Notes under the pieces: model-generated
Told to the model about the DNA's origin: nothing
What the model saw: the letters and a program-made list of their open reading frames with translations, nothing else
Databases searched by the model: none
Position numbers and translations under genes: made by a program
NCBI GenBank assembly: GCA_022573285.1
Contig: JACZUF010000011.1
Coordinates: 1-64,000 of the forward strand
Source of the DNA: Chloroflexota bacterium
GTDB taxonomy: Bacteria; Chloroflexota; Dehalococcoidia; Lucifugimonadales; UBA3495
Reading direction: 5' to 3'
Length of the DNA stretch: 64,000 nt
Shown: piece after piece, positions 54,405 through 63,837 of the stretch
Position numbering within the stretch: the first letter of the stretch is position 1
Layout: each line of letters begins with the position of its first letter

Positions 54405-55811
54405 CTAACTTAGGTCCCAGGTATTTATCACTCCGTTTTCGTCTCCGATCCACACCTGTAGCGCGATCACCAGGATGTTGCCGTCATCGTCGGTCGCGAT
54501 CACGTCGTAGACGTCTTTGACCGAAACCAAGGCTGCGGGCCAGGTATATCTGTCCTCGGAGAAGGACCCTCCGCCGAAGTCGACCAGAAGGTCGCTCCAG
54601 TAATCCCCCAGGGTAACGGTCGCGGTAGTCGAGAATTTGAGGGTTTTAGACGTCCCCGAATCGAGTTGGACGTCTGGGTTAAATTTCCAGGTTATCCGCT
54701 GGCGGTCGACCTGGCTTTCCTGGTGCAGTTGGTCCGGAACGTCGGTGATGTCACCTGAAGGGCTGGTGGAAACGTAGGAAAAGCCCGTCGGCAGCAGATC
54801 GATGAACTCACGGATCGTCAGGTCGCCGGTACCGATGTTGTCTATCTTGATGGCGAAGTCGATGTCGAAGGTATAGGTATAGGGACTGGTGTTGGTGTTG
54901 GTCGACACCAAGTTCGCGGAATCCACGGTCTTGCTCACCGCTACCGCTTCTCCGGAGCACAGACCGCTGTCGGGGCCGATCTGCACGATGGCCGTTTTGC
55001 CGCTTCTGGTCTTGTTGCCACCAGGCCCAACCTGGACCTCATTGCAGTAGGTGCCGGGGTTCACGCTGGTCACGGCCGTAAAGGTCAGGGTGACGGCTCC
55101 GCCAGGCTGGATGCTGGTGCCCGGTGGCATGTCCCACTCGATACCACTGCCTCCGGGACATGGCCCAGCGTCTGGCTCAATGTCCTGAGGCGACATTCCC
55201 GGCAGGCTTAATTGGTCCGCCGGAGCGTTGCAATCGTAAGAGAATCCGGGAGGTAGGGTCTCTTCGATTCTATTCAGGGTAGTGGCGGTGTCGTCCCGGT
55301 TGATCACCGTGATCGTGTAGGTGACGGAATCGCCGCCGTTGGGATTGGGATCTGACACGGTCTTGAAGGTCTGGAAGTCCCTGTTGCTGTAGGACGAAAG
55401 GGGTGGGATCGTGGTCGAAGGACCTCCCACCGAGTCGGTGGGACCTCCCACTGGGTCGGTGGTCGAGCCGGGGGGCAGGGCTGGCTGCTGGATCACCGTG
55501 ATGGTGATGATCTTCCCGCAGGGGTTCACCGTCTCAGTGGACGTGGCGCCCGAAAGGTCGTTGGGGTCCACGTTGGCCGTCAGCCAATTGGCCCAACGGG
55601 CGTTGTCCGACAGCAGGTAATTGAGGTATTCCTCCACCGCCAGGCCGCAGTATTGCCGGTGCGCGATGTTGGTTTTCACCCGGGAGTCGATGCTGGTGTT
55701 CTGGGCCAGATTTAACGACGCCGTGATGAGGGGCACGGAGAATAACAGAAAGCCCAATGCGGTCAGGATGGCCAGTCCGCCCCGTTGCCCTTTCAATATA
55801 GACCGGATCAA
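54405..55811 (-). CDS. PilX-like pilus protein with DUF11-type domains
   Basis: A 468-residue surface protein. An N-terminal membrane helix follows QRGGLAILTALGFLLFSV, the PilX-like pattern without the Glu of class III pilins. It then has Ig-like repeats of the DUF11 type (TYTITVINRDDTATTLNRIEETLPPGFS and DFAIKIDNIGTGDLTIREFIDLLPTGFSY) rich in Thr/Ser. The TTG start overlaps the stop of the previous pilin by 4 bases. It is likely a minor pilin or adhesin at the pilus tip. Confidence 0.75.
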   Translation of the reverse strand: MIRSILKGQRGGLAILTALGFLLFSVPLITASLNLAQNTSIDSRVKTNIAHRQYCGLAVEEYLNYLLSDNARWANWLTANVDPNDLSGATSTETVNPCGKIITITVIQQPALPPGSTTDPVGGPTDSVGGPSTTIPPLSSYSNRDFQTFKTVSDPNPNGGDSVTYTITVINRDDTATTLNRIEETLPPGFSYDCNAPADQLSLPGMSPQDIEPDAGPCPGGSGIEWDMPPGTSIQPGGAVTLTFTAVTSVNPGTYCNEVQVGPGGNKTRSGKTAIVQIGPDSGLCSGEAVAVSKTVDSANLVSTNTNTSPYTYTFDIDFAIKIDNIGTGDLTIREFIDLLPTGFSYVSTSPSGDITDVPDQLHQESQVDRQRITWKFNPDVQLDSGTSKTLKFSTTATVTLGDYWSDLLVDFGGGSFSEDRYTWPAALVSVKDVYDVIATDDDGNILVIALQVWIGDENGVINTWDLS

Positions 55812-56332
55812 TCGAGTTTCCTCACGTAGGTGATCAGGTCCAGACTATCGGTGGTGTTGCGGTCCGCCAGAACGTCCAAATTCAATCGGAGTGTGTTCCC
55901 GCAGAGGGTGAAGCTGACCGAATTTGCGACCACCCGGTCGGCCATGGTCAGCGGTGAACCGTTGTTGTCAAAGTCCCGGAGCAATTCTTCTCCTGAGACG
56001 CTGTAGACGACGTTATGGGAGGCGCCGGAAGTATCGGTCCAGGTCAGGGTCACCTGTTGTACCGAAGGGTTGGGCGTGCAGGTGAGGCGGGTCACGCCAC
56101 CGGCATCCAATACGTCCGTGGCGTTCAGCGCATCCCCCGCGAACCAACTGGCGGCATGGCGGACCTCTCTGACCGCTTTAACGTCGTCGGTCCAGAACCG
56201 TTGGATCGACAGCACCTGGAACATGCCAGCCCCGAATATACCCACTACCACAATCAATATGCTGACGGAGACCAGCAATTCGATGAGGGTGAACCCCTGT
56301 GAGGAGCCCATGATCTGACGGATCGGCTTCAT
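55808..56332 (-). CDS. Type IV pilin-like protein (PilW/PulJ type)
   Basis: A 174-residue prepilin. The leader is short and ends in SSQG, cleaved before FTLIELLVSVSILIVVVG, with Glu at +5. This gives the N-terminal methylated helix of a minor pilin. The rest is beta-rich. It is the third pilin of the set and overlaps the DUF11-type gene. Confidence 0.85.
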   Translation of the reverse strand: MKPIRQIMGSSQGFTLIELLVSVSILIVVVGIFGAGMFQVLSIQRFWTDDVKAVREVRHAASWFAGDALNATDVLDAGGVTRLTCTPNPSVQQVTLTWTDTSGASHNVVYSVSGEELLRDFDNNGSPLTMADRVVANSVSFTLCGNTLRLNLDVLADRNTTDSLDLITYVRKLD

Positions 56333-56335
56333 GGG

Positions 56336-56794
56336 TCACGGCCCCGACCGCAGGGACTCTAGAACTAGGATGCTCTGCCCGTCTCGGGTGACGGTCACCA
56401 CCACTTTCTGGATGGAACCGCTGAACCCGTCATCGGCCACGTAAGTCTCCGCAGCGGCGCCTACGGCAAAACCGGATGGTATGGTGATGTTTAGGTCGGG
56501 GTCATCGGCGATGGAGGTGTAGCTGTCCCCCGGCGCCACGTATGACTGGGAAAACACGTACTCCATCTGGTTACGGGCCAAGTTCTCGGCGATGGCACTG
56601 GCCTTTACGACGCTGCTGGAATTGTGGGCCGCGCCAACGCCCAGTAATACCGCGGTTCCCGCCGATGAAAACATCGCCAAGGCGATGACCATTTCCATCA
56701 ATGTTATGCCCGCCGAGTTGAACACGGCGGACCGGAAACGGCCGGCTACCGTTTTTGCCGCTTGGTAATTGAGAGTTGGGTGACGGCTCATCAA
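56336..56794 (-). CDS. Type IV pilin-like protein (PilV type)
   Basis: A 152-residue minor pilin. The prepilin site is N-S-A-G before ITLMEMVIALAMFSSAGTA, again with Glu near +5. The leader is longer than usual (about 29 residues). The remainder has no recognised domain. It is 3 bases upstream of the PilW-type gene. Confidence 0.8.
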   Translation of the reverse strand: MMSRHPTLNYQAAKTVAGRFRSAVFNSAGITLMEMVIALAMFSSAGTAVLLGVGAAHNSSSVVKASAIAENLARNQMEYVFSQSYVAPGDSYTSIADDPDLNITIPSGFAVGAAAETYVADDGFSGSIQKVVVTVTRDGQSILVLESLRSGP

Positions 56795-56946
56795 GGTTTT
56801 CCGGGCTATTGCCGCTCTCGTTCGGGGCGGAGTGGCCGGAATCGGAGCATATCTTAGGCTAGGGATGGGCGGAGACTCTGAGAATGTCTCCGCCAGGGGC
56901 TGGCTGAACTGGGTCCAGCACGCCCCTGGCGTTGGAGGCTATTCGG

Positions 56947-57351
56947 TTATGGGCAAACGCCTGGGCTGGCGGCGGTGAATTGGGCCGTGATCCGGCCCGT
57001 GCCGTCCCAGGTGTAACAGTAAACGGTGGTGAGGTCGCGCACGTAGGCCGACAAGTCCTGGTCGACGGCGCCGACCCCTAAGTCTAAGGTACGGGTGATA
57101 AAATCCGAGGTCCCGGGATTTATTTCGATTAACGGGACGTCAGCCATCATGGTGTCGATGGCGGACTGGATGGCGTCCCACTCGGCGCTGGCGGCGCCTA
57201 TCTCGCCGCGGCCCGCGAACTGAATCACCAAGGGCACGATGACCGCGGCCAAAGCCACGATGATGCCCACGACGACCAGCAATTCGATCAGGGTAAATCC
57301 CTTTTGGTCCTCTGATCCTCTTCCCAGAGTTCTCTTCAGTATACTTCGCAT
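56947..57351 (-). CDS. Major-pilin-like prepilin (PilA/GspG type)
   Basis: A 134-residue prepilin. The site is EDQKG before FTLIELLVVVGIIVALAAVIVPL, the classic class III signal with Glu at +5. The C-terminal part carries two cysteines (VYCYTW and GVCP) that could form the pilin disulfide loop. The ATG at 57351 has TAGGAG about 12 bases upstream; a longer frame from 57432 is less likely. It is the best candidate for the main pilus subunit. Confidence 0.87.
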   Translation of the reverse strand: MRSILKRTLGRGSEDQKGFTLIELLVVVGIIVALAAVIVPLVIQFAGRGEIGAASAEWDAIQSAIDTMMADVPLIEINPGTSDFITRTLDLGVGAVDQDLSAYVRDLTTVYCYTWDGTGRITAQFTAASPGVCP

Positions 57352-57997
57352 TAGTCTTCTGCTCCTAGAGGGTGCATATGGCGTCGGGTCAGGGTATTCC
57401 GGCGTCGACCCGATTATCCAACGCCACATCATTCAGGTCTGTGATCTGCCCCTCTGATTCGGTGTGATGAACGTCACATTTGAACCGCTAAGTTCGTTGG
57501 TGGCTGGTACGCCAATATCCAGCGGCGCCCTGGCGGAGTGTCAAACCTGCCCGGCTGATTATCAGGACCGTGCCAAGCGGAATCCGTTTTCGTACCGGAG
57601 CTTCAAAGAGGTGTTCGAGCGTTCACCCATTGGATCCCTCCGGAGTGATTGCGTTATCCAGAATTATATGCCGCACCCCATCCAGTCTAGCATACGAATT
57701 GACCATGATACCCATCTGTGTGGCTCAACGGCGCGGCATTCTTACCGGATTACGACGCACCAATCAGGCTGATCTGGGAGACGTGGGCTGATTATATAAT
57801 CTGTGTGTGTTCACGCCTGCATAACCGGTCGATTTTTTCAATGTTAAATCGGCGGTTATTTAAGTTCAAGCCGGTTTTTTGGTAAGCACCGGACGAGGGG
57901 GGACCAGCGTGTTTGGCGGGCTAGATTGCCAGCGGGAAGGACGGGTCCGGCAACCGGATTTAGGCCGGATTCAAGGGCTCTGGGCCGGTGTTTCCGT
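57352..57997. other. 646-bp gap upstream of the pilins
   Basis: No protein-coding gene with convincing character is seen. Short frames here lack ribosome sites. A possible minus-strand promoter for the pilin gene is TTGACA (57544-57539) with GGATAT 18 bases on. No c-di-GMP riboswitch pattern could be recognised by eye. Confidence 0.4.
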
Positions 57998-60106
57998 TTA
58001 TTCACCATCCTCCCCTTCGGACGTTGGGATGGTCGCCATAATGGTGAATGCCAACCGCGTTCCGGTGGAGTCGGCTACTTGAAGGACCGTTGCGTCTTCG
58101 AAGTTCGGCGAAGACCGAATCGACGCGGCGTATGCCAGCACATCAGAGTAGCTATCCGCGCTGCCGGAAATGGAGAACCCTTCCGGTATGGGCCCAAAAC
58201 GGGACAGTTCCACATTCGACGAATCGGCGTTGCCGGTGATGTCGCTGATCCGGGACAACAAAATGTTCATTTCCCGTTCCAGCGACAGCAGGTTGGCCTC
58301 CAGGTCTGCTGTCTCTAGGTCCACATCGGAAATCCGCTGGTCGATGACGCTCTGCCTTGCAATCGACAGGCGGTACTCGCGGGCTTGGCCCTCTCTGATA
58401 TCCAATCTGGCGTCCAATAAGTCTAGTTCTCCCGCCACGCCTGAGACCCATCCGGTGAGGTTGAACGCCAGGAACGCCAGGGCCATCAGTCCGGCGAAAA
58501 CGGCCGTCGGCGCCACGGGAAGCGGCCTGGGTCGATGGCGCTCGGGCAGCACGTTCTGCGCCGCGATCACCTTGGCTGATTCCTTGGACCGGGCAGCCAG
58601 AAAAAGGCCGATGTTGGAGGCGTATTCGGCGGGCTCGAACCCTTCAGGGCACTCTAGGTCCGGTTCAAAGGGATGGACTCGGCGGTCAAGGATCGTAGCC
58701 AGCATCCCGACCAATTCCCTCACCTGTTCGACCTCGCCGGTGACTACAACGGGCAGATCCCCTACATCGTCGTCAGGGCGTTGCGAACGGTGGTATCCGG
58801 CGACCTGCCCCACACCCATGGCGATGGCTTCCGCCTGCTCTGTGGTGTCCCCCACCAGTTCCAGCCGGTGCACGATCCTGGGGACGCCGTCGCGCACCAG
58901 CACTACCGCGGTTTGAGCCTTGGTCATGTGTAGGATAAAAACGTCGGGGCGCGCCACGGCGGCGGCCAACGAGGCGGCTTTGGAGTAGACGGCCGAGGTG
59001 GCGAGTTGGGAGTCGCGGACGGTCCTGATTTGGGCGTTCATACGGTCCCTGGGAACGGCTATAACCGAGGCTTCCCTGATGCCGTCTCCCTGTTCGATCC
59101 GCCACTGTATATCCACCTCGTCTTGTGCGAATGGGACAGAGTCCAGGACTTCAGCGGTGACGATCTCCTTCAGATACCGGCCTTTAACATCGGGAAGGGG
59201 AATATGCCGCAGCAGTGGGACGTATAACGGCAGGTCGGTAATTACCTTCTTGCTGCGGGCGGGCAGGCCTTCAAGCAGCGATCCTAAGGGGTTGAAAACA
59301 AGCGCCTCGGCCCTTGCTTCAGGTCCGATTTCATCGAGACTCGCGACCTCCGGTCGCAGCTCAGTTGTGGCTTCCGGGACCGCGGCCGGCTCTTCCGGCG
59401 GCTCGGCAATCTGGCCTGAACGCCAGGCGATGATCCGGTCTCCCTTTAGAACCAGCAAACGGGCGTGGCCGTCTTCCAGGCTGAGGGTCATGGTGGTGGA
59501 CGCCAAACCGAAGACGAAGGCCCGGTATCTTGTGCCGATGAAGATGCCTACACGCCTCGCCAAGCTCCCGGTGGCGCGGTAGACGGCGACAAAGGGCATC
59601 GTCGCCAGCCTGGCGGCGATAATAGCTCCGGCGGCGGTCATATGCCGGATCCAGCCCATGGATCTCAGGATCGCCCGCCCCACGGACAAGATTCCAATCG
59701 CTATTAATTGCCGGGTCTTGGTCACCGCGTTGATCAAAGACCTGAAGACCCAGGCAATTGCGGAACCGATCCCAAGGACCGTCCGTCGTATACCGCGTCC
59801 GGTGGCGAGAATACCAGCTACGATTCCGTCTTTAATCGTGGTGTAGACCCACCAGATCGCCAGAACGATCCCGCGGGCGCCCCGGTACAGCATCCGGGCG
59901 GCAGCATAAACCGCGCGCCGGATGCTGCGTCCGGTTATTTGAATACCGGCTACAATTCCGTCTCTGGTTGCGGCGTAGACCCGCCAGACCGCCCGAACAA
60001 TTCCGCGGGCGCCCCGGTACAGCATCCGGCCGGCGGCATGAAATGGAAAAGTGACGCGTAGGTAGGTCGTGCGGATTGCGCCGTTCAATGTGTGCCCAAT
60101 GATCAT
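57998..60106 (-). CDS. Fused PilM-PilN-like pilus assembly protein with repeated N-terminus
   Basis: A 702-residue protein. Residues 1-170 are basic and hydrophobic, with two near-identical 44-residue repeats (23-66 and 67-110) and a degenerate third. Residues about 195-520 resemble the actin-like PilM ATPase fold (FVFGLASTTMTLSLEDG; VPLLRHIPLPDVKGRYL). A membrane helix (VAPTAVFAGLMALAFLAFNL, 531-550), a coiled coil to about 620 and a PilN-like C-terminal domain follow. Normal PilM and PilN are separate genes. It follows the PilO-like gene by 13 bases in the same operon. No ribosome site is clear. Confidence 0.75.
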   Translation of the reverse strand: MIIGHTLNGAIRTTYLRVTFPFHAAGRMLYRGARGIVRAVWRVYAATRDGIVAGIQITGRSIRRAVYAAARMLYRGARGIVLAIWWVYTTIKDGIVAGILATGRGIRRTVLGIGSAIAWVFRSLINAVTKTRQLIAIGILSVGRAILRSMGWIRHMTAAGAIIAARLATMPFVAVYRATGSLARRVGIFIGTRYRAFVFGLASTTMTLSLEDGHARLLVLKGDRIIAWRSGQIAEPPEEPAAVPEATTELRPEVASLDEIGPEARAEALVFNPLGSLLEGLPARSKKVITDLPLYVPLLRHIPLPDVKGRYLKEIVTAEVLDSVPFAQDEVDIQWRIEQGDGIREASVIAVPRDRMNAQIRTVRDSQLATSAVYSKAASLAAAVARPDVFILHMTKAQTAVVLVRDGVPRIVHRLELVGDTTEQAEAIAMGVGQVAGYHRSQRPDDDVGDLPVVVTGEVEQVRELVGMLATILDRRVHPFEPDLECPEGFEPAEYASNIGLFLAARSKESAKVIAAQNVLPERHRPRPLPVAPTAVFAGLMALAFLAFNLTGWVSGVAGELDLLDARLDIREGQAREYRLSIARQSVIDQRISDVDLETADLEANLLSLEREMNILLSRISDITGNADSSNVELSRFGPIPEGFSISGSADSYSDVLAYAASIRSSPNFEDATVLQVADSTGTRLAFTIMATIPTSEGEDGE
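59777..60040 (-). repeat. Tandem 132-bp coding repeat in the PilM-PilN gene
   Basis: Two 44-codon units, residues 23-66 and 67-110, share RMLYRGARGIV, DGIVAGI and TGR-IRR. The DNA is nearly identical in places, such as the cgcgggcgccccggtacagc block. A third unit (111-150) is diverged. Confidence 0.8.
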
Positions 60107-60119
60107 TTGCTAAGACCAA

Positions 60120-60716
60120 TCAACCAGCGGTATCGTCGCCTTCCTCAGGCAGCGGTTCTGGAGACAGGTAGAACCGGAGCTGAAGCTGGGTTGACGGTGA
60201 GGTGTCCAGGTTCACCATCCTGGCGCGGGATGCCACTACCACCGGCACCCGGTCATAGAGTATGGCAAGGAACTCCTGAACATTGGCGGTGGGTCCGTCC
60301 ATGATCACGGAGATGGGCCGGACCTGGTATTGATGGTCTCCCCGAGGTTCAGCCTTAACCTCTTCCGCCGTCATCGATACCAGGTCAAGGCCGACATCCC
60401 CAGCGATATCCGACACGATGGACATAAGGGTGTCTGTGGCTGGATAAACAAAAAGACGGTGCAGGTTTTCCAATCGGAGCCTTGTGGCCTCCAACCGTGC
60501 CTCCTGCTCTTCGATGTCCTCTAGCTGCGGCCCGGTAGCCCGCTCCAGGCGCGCAATCTGGTCCCTAACAGACGAGTTGTTCCCGGAGGCTTGCCAATAC
60601 CGCACTCCTTGGGCGGCGAAGTACAGAGATAGTCCTGCCGCCACGATAATGGCGGCGACGATCCACGGCCGGGCGCCGGCTAACGTCAGCCGGAATTGAT
60701 GAATCACTCTTTCCAT
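60120..60716 (-). CDS. PilO-like pilus assembly protein
   Basis: A 198-residue inner-membrane protein. One transmembrane helix (WIVAAIIVAAGLSLYFAAQG, residues 18-37) is followed by a coiled coil (RDQIARLERATGPQLED) and a C-terminal ferredoxin-like domain. This is the PilO layout. It sits between PilC and PilMN genes and probably forms the alignment complex with the fused protein. Confidence 0.8.
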   Translation of the reverse strand: MERVIHQFRLTLAGARPWIVAAIIVAAGLSLYFAAQGVRYWQASGNNSSVRDQIARLERATGPQLEDIEEQEARLEATRLRLENLHRLFVYPATDTLMSIVSDIAGDVGLDLVSMTAEEVKAEPRGDHQYQVRPISVIMDGPTANVQEFLAILYDRVPVVVASRARMVNLDTSPSTQLQLRFYLSPEPLPEEGDDTAG

Positions 60717-60762
60717 GAGCCTTATCCGAGCGGCCGGGTGTTCAGCCTAGCTGATGAGGCGG

Positions 60763-61971
60763 CTAGCCCAGGTCCTCCATGCCGGAATAGATGGGCAGGA
60801 ACATGGAGAGGGCCATAAATAATACCACCCCGCCGACCACTATTGTGGACGCTGGTTCCAACATGGATATGAGTGAACTCAGACGGTTATCCACCTCTTT
60901 CTCGTAGGAGGTAGCTAGGTCGGAAAGGGTCTTTCCCATAACGTTGTTCTCCTCTCCGACTGAGACCAACTCCACCCACAGCCTGGGCATCACTGGATAA
61001 CGCCCCACCGCCGATGCGAACCCGTGGCCGCTCATCAGGCTCTCTTCTCCGGCGTTGAAAGCCCGCAGCAGGGCCAGGTTCTTGCAGCCGCTGATGGCCA
61101 ATGGAAGAGACCTGGCCAGGGGCACTCCGGCCTCGAGCAGCATGGCATTGGTGCGGGAGAACTGGGCCATCTCTTTGGTCACTAACAGTTCTCCGAAGAC
61201 GGGCAGGCGGGTCATCATGAGGTGCAGGGCGTATTTTGTGCTTGGTATGCGGCGTACCGCGGCGATGGTCACACCAAATATCAAGATTGCCGACCCAATA
61301 TAGATCAGGTTGCTCTGGATTCCGCCGACGATCGCCATGGCGATCTGGGTGATTAGCGGCACGTCCGTGCCCCGGCTTTCAAAGGCTTCCAGGAGGGGAG
61401 GCAGCATCACTGTCATCATCAAGACCAGCATCGCGATCGACGCTCCCATGGTGAAGGCCGGCATCATCATGGTCCGCTTGAATTTCTGGACCGCCTCGTG
61501 CTCTCGCTCAAGGGCGTCGGCCAACTGTTCCAGGGATGCGGCCAGGTTCCCGGTGTGTTCTCCCACCTCCACCACGGAGGTGTACCGGGTGCTGAACACT
61601 TTGGGAAACAGGGCAAACGCCGAAGAGAGGCTGCCACCTTGGTCAATAGTCTTGCGGACGCTGCCCAACACCCGCCTCATGACCCTGTTGTTGGTTTCGC
61701 CCTCCAGCATCTCCAGGGCCCGCTGCAGGCTGCTGCCACCCCGTGCCATCGTGGCCAACTGGCGGGAGAACCGGACCAACTGGCCGGTGCCCACTTTGAA
61801 TAAGGAGGGGAACATCTCCTCCAGCCCAGGGATGGAACGGGAGGGCCTGATCCGAAGGACCTTGTATCCTAGGCGGACCACCTCACCCCTGGCTTCGCCT
61901 TCGGTGTCCGCTTCAATCTGGCCCTTGATCAGTCCGTCTTCCAGCGTGTAAGCCACGTAGTTATAGAACAT
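60763..61971 (-). CDS. pilC: Type IV pilus/type II secretion inner-membrane protein PilC/GspF
   Basis: A 402-residue PilC/GspF. It has two cytoplasmic domains and three membrane segments (near 170-195, 220-240 and 370-395). Conserved stretches are LVRFSRQLATMARGGSSLQRAL and AQFSRTNAMLLEAGVPLARSL. It anchors the pilus ATPase at the membrane. The ATG is 6 bases after the PilB stop. Confidence 0.92.
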   Translation of the reverse strand: MFYNYVAYTLEDGLIKGQIEADTEGEARGEVVRLGYKVLRIRPSRSIPGLEEMFPSLFKVGTGQLVRFSRQLATMARGGSSLQRALEMLEGETNNRVMRRVLGSVRKTIDQGGSLSSAFALFPKVFSTRYTSVVEVGEHTGNLAASLEQLADALEREHEAVQKFKRTMMMPAFTMGASIAMLVLMMTVMLPPLLEAFESRGTDVPLITQIAMAIVGGIQSNLIYIGSAILIFGVTIAAVRRIPSTKYALHLMMTRLPVFGELLVTKEMAQFSRTNAMLLEAGVPLARSLPLAISGCKNLALLRAFNAGEESLMSGHGFASAVGRYPVMPRLWVELVSVGEENNVMGKTLSDLATSYEKEVDNRLSSLISMLEPASTIVVGGVVLFMALSMFLPIYSGMEDLG

Positions 61972-61977
61972 GGCGGG

Positions 61978-63753
61978 TTATTCCAGGCTGAACATCACTC
62001 GCATCACTTCGTATGGAGTGGTCATGTTTTGTTGCACCTTCATCATACCGTCCTTCCGCAGCAGAACGATGCCCTCGTCCATCGCATGGCTGAACAATTG
62101 GTGCCGGGGCGCGTCGTCGAGGAAGAGTTGCCGGATCCCGTCGGTTATGTTGAGGACCTCAAACACACCGATACGGCCTACGTAGCCGGTCTGGGCACAG
62201 GCGTTGCAGCCCGACCCGTATTGGAACCGTGTTTGTTGCCCGCCCATTTCCTCGGCGTAGGCCTGCTGCTCGGCCAAGGGCCGGTCAGTGAGGGTCATAC
62301 AGGTCTGGCACACTGCCCTGACCATCCGCTGGGCGACGATGCCCGCCACCGAAGACGCCACCAGGTAGGGCGGGACGCCCAGTTCCCTGAGCCGGATCAA
62401 TGCGGAGACGGTGTCGTTGGCGTGGAGCGTCGTCAGCACTAGGTGCCCAGTCATTGCCGCTTGGGTGGCGATGATCGCCGTTTCTTGGTCGCGGATCTCA
62501 CCGACCAGGATTACGTCCGGGTCCAAACGCAGGATGCTGCGGAGCTGGGAGGCGAAGGTGATGCCGGCTTCGGCGTTCACCTGCATCTGGTTGACGTCGG
62601 CCATGTGGTACTCCACCGGGTCTTCGATGGAGATGACTTTGTTCTCGGACCGGTTCATCTGCAACACCGACGCATAGAGGGTGGTGCTTTTGCCGGACCC
62701 CGTGGGGCCGCAGACAATCACCATCCCGTATGGCAAACGCAGCAGCTTCCGGAAGGCCTCTTCCGTCTCGGACCGGAACCCCAGTTGGTCCAAGGTAAGG
62801 ATGGTGAACGTCTTATCGTCCAGCAGACGCAGCACCGCCATCTCGCCGACCACGGTGCCGCTGATGGCGACGCGGACATCCACCGTCCGGTCGACGACCT
62901 CAAAGGTCAATTGACCGTCCTGGGGACGGCGGCGCTCTGCGATGTTCATCCCGCACATGATCTTCAAGCGGCTGATGATGGTCGGGTGCATGTCCAGAGG
63001 CAGGTTCATGACCTCGTGGAGGATGCCGTCGATCCTGAACCGGATCCGCAGGCGGGAGTCGGAGGGCTCGATATGGATGTCCGACGCCCGGTCCTGCAGC
63101 GCTTGTTGCAAGAGGAGATCGATAACCTGGGCCGGCCCCGATTCCCGCAGAGTCCGGGCGGTGAGGCGGTCCACAGAAAGGTCGCTGTCGCGGACGCCGG
63201 ATAGAGGTTGTGCCGTGATGCGGTAGGCCCGGTCCACGTGTTCCTGCAGGTCCTCTTCGGTGGTGATCACCGGGTCGATGGTGTATCCGGTCCTGGAGGC
63301 CAGGTTCTGCAGCACTTGGAGGTCCGTGGGGTCGGTCATCGCCACCGTGAGACGGTCTTCGGTGCGGGAGAGAGGCAGAACCAGATAGCGGCGGGCCACG
63401 TCTTCGGGAATCAGGGCCACCGACGCCGGGTCAATCTTTTCGCTGCGCAGGTCGACCAGGGCCACGCCGAGGTGAAGGGCAGTTAGCGTGGCCAGTTCCG
63501 TGGACAGCACCATGCCCTCTTTGACTAGGACGCGGCCCAGGGGAAGCCGCTCTTTCCAGGCCATCTCTTGCGCGTTGGCGACCTGTTCGGGAGTCAAGAT
63601 GCCGGCCTCGGTTATCATCTGCCCGAGGGAGGCCGGGCGGGTGCGGCCAGCCGGTTCTCCGCCAGAGCGGTGGCCGTCGGACCCGGATGAATTATTGGAG
63701 GGTTCTTCGGCTATTTCTTGGGGGGTTTCGGTTTCGGTATTTTCTATCATCAA
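61978..63753 (-). CDS. pilB: Type IV pilus assembly ATPase PilB/GspE
   Basis: A 591-residue secretion ATPase. An N-terminal MshEN-type domain (LGQMITEAGILTPEQVANA) leads to the motor: Walker A CGPTGSGKSTTLYAS, the Asp box IEDPVEYHMADVNQMQV, Walker B DPDVILVGEIRDQETA and the His box TGHLVLTTLHANDT. The tetracysteine zinc site is CQTC and CNAC near the C-terminus. It powers pilus polymerisation. No PilT retraction ATPase is seen in the window. Confidence 0.94.
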   Translation of the reverse strand: MMIENTETETPQEIAEEPSNNSSGSDGHRSGGEPAGRTRPASLGQMITEAGILTPEQVANAQEMAWKERLPLGRVLVKEGMVLSTELATLTALHLGVALVDLRSEKIDPASVALIPEDVARRYLVLPLSRTEDRLTVAMTDPTDLQVLQNLASRTGYTIDPVITTEEDLQEHVDRAYRITAQPLSGVRDSDLSVDRLTARTLRESGPAQVIDLLLQQALQDRASDIHIEPSDSRLRIRFRIDGILHEVMNLPLDMHPTIISRLKIMCGMNIAERRRPQDGQLTFEVVDRTVDVRVAISGTVVGEMAVLRLLDDKTFTILTLDQLGFRSETEEAFRKLLRLPYGMVIVCGPTGSGKSTTLYASVLQMNRSENKVISIEDPVEYHMADVNQMQVNAEAGITFASQLRSILRLDPDVILVGEIRDQETAIIATQAAMTGHLVLTTLHANDTVSALIRLRELGVPPYLVASSVAGIVAQRMVRAVCQTCMTLTDRPLAEQQAYAEEMGGQQTRFQYGSGCNACAQTGYVGRIGVFEVLNITDGIRQLFLDDAPRHQLFSHAMDEGIVLLRKDGMMKVQQNMTTPYEVMRVMFSLE

Positions 63754-63837
63754 AAGAGTGTCGGGCGGTCAGGTCGATCTGGGTAAGCCGCCGGCAGCAA
63801 TAGAGGGCCATCGGTGGCGGAGCGATGGGCCGGGAGA

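Noticed and set aside
57352-57997. c-di-GMP riboswitch upstream of the pilin gene
   Set aside because: The conserved core of GEMM riboswitches was not seen on the minus strand; a covariance-model search would be decisive.
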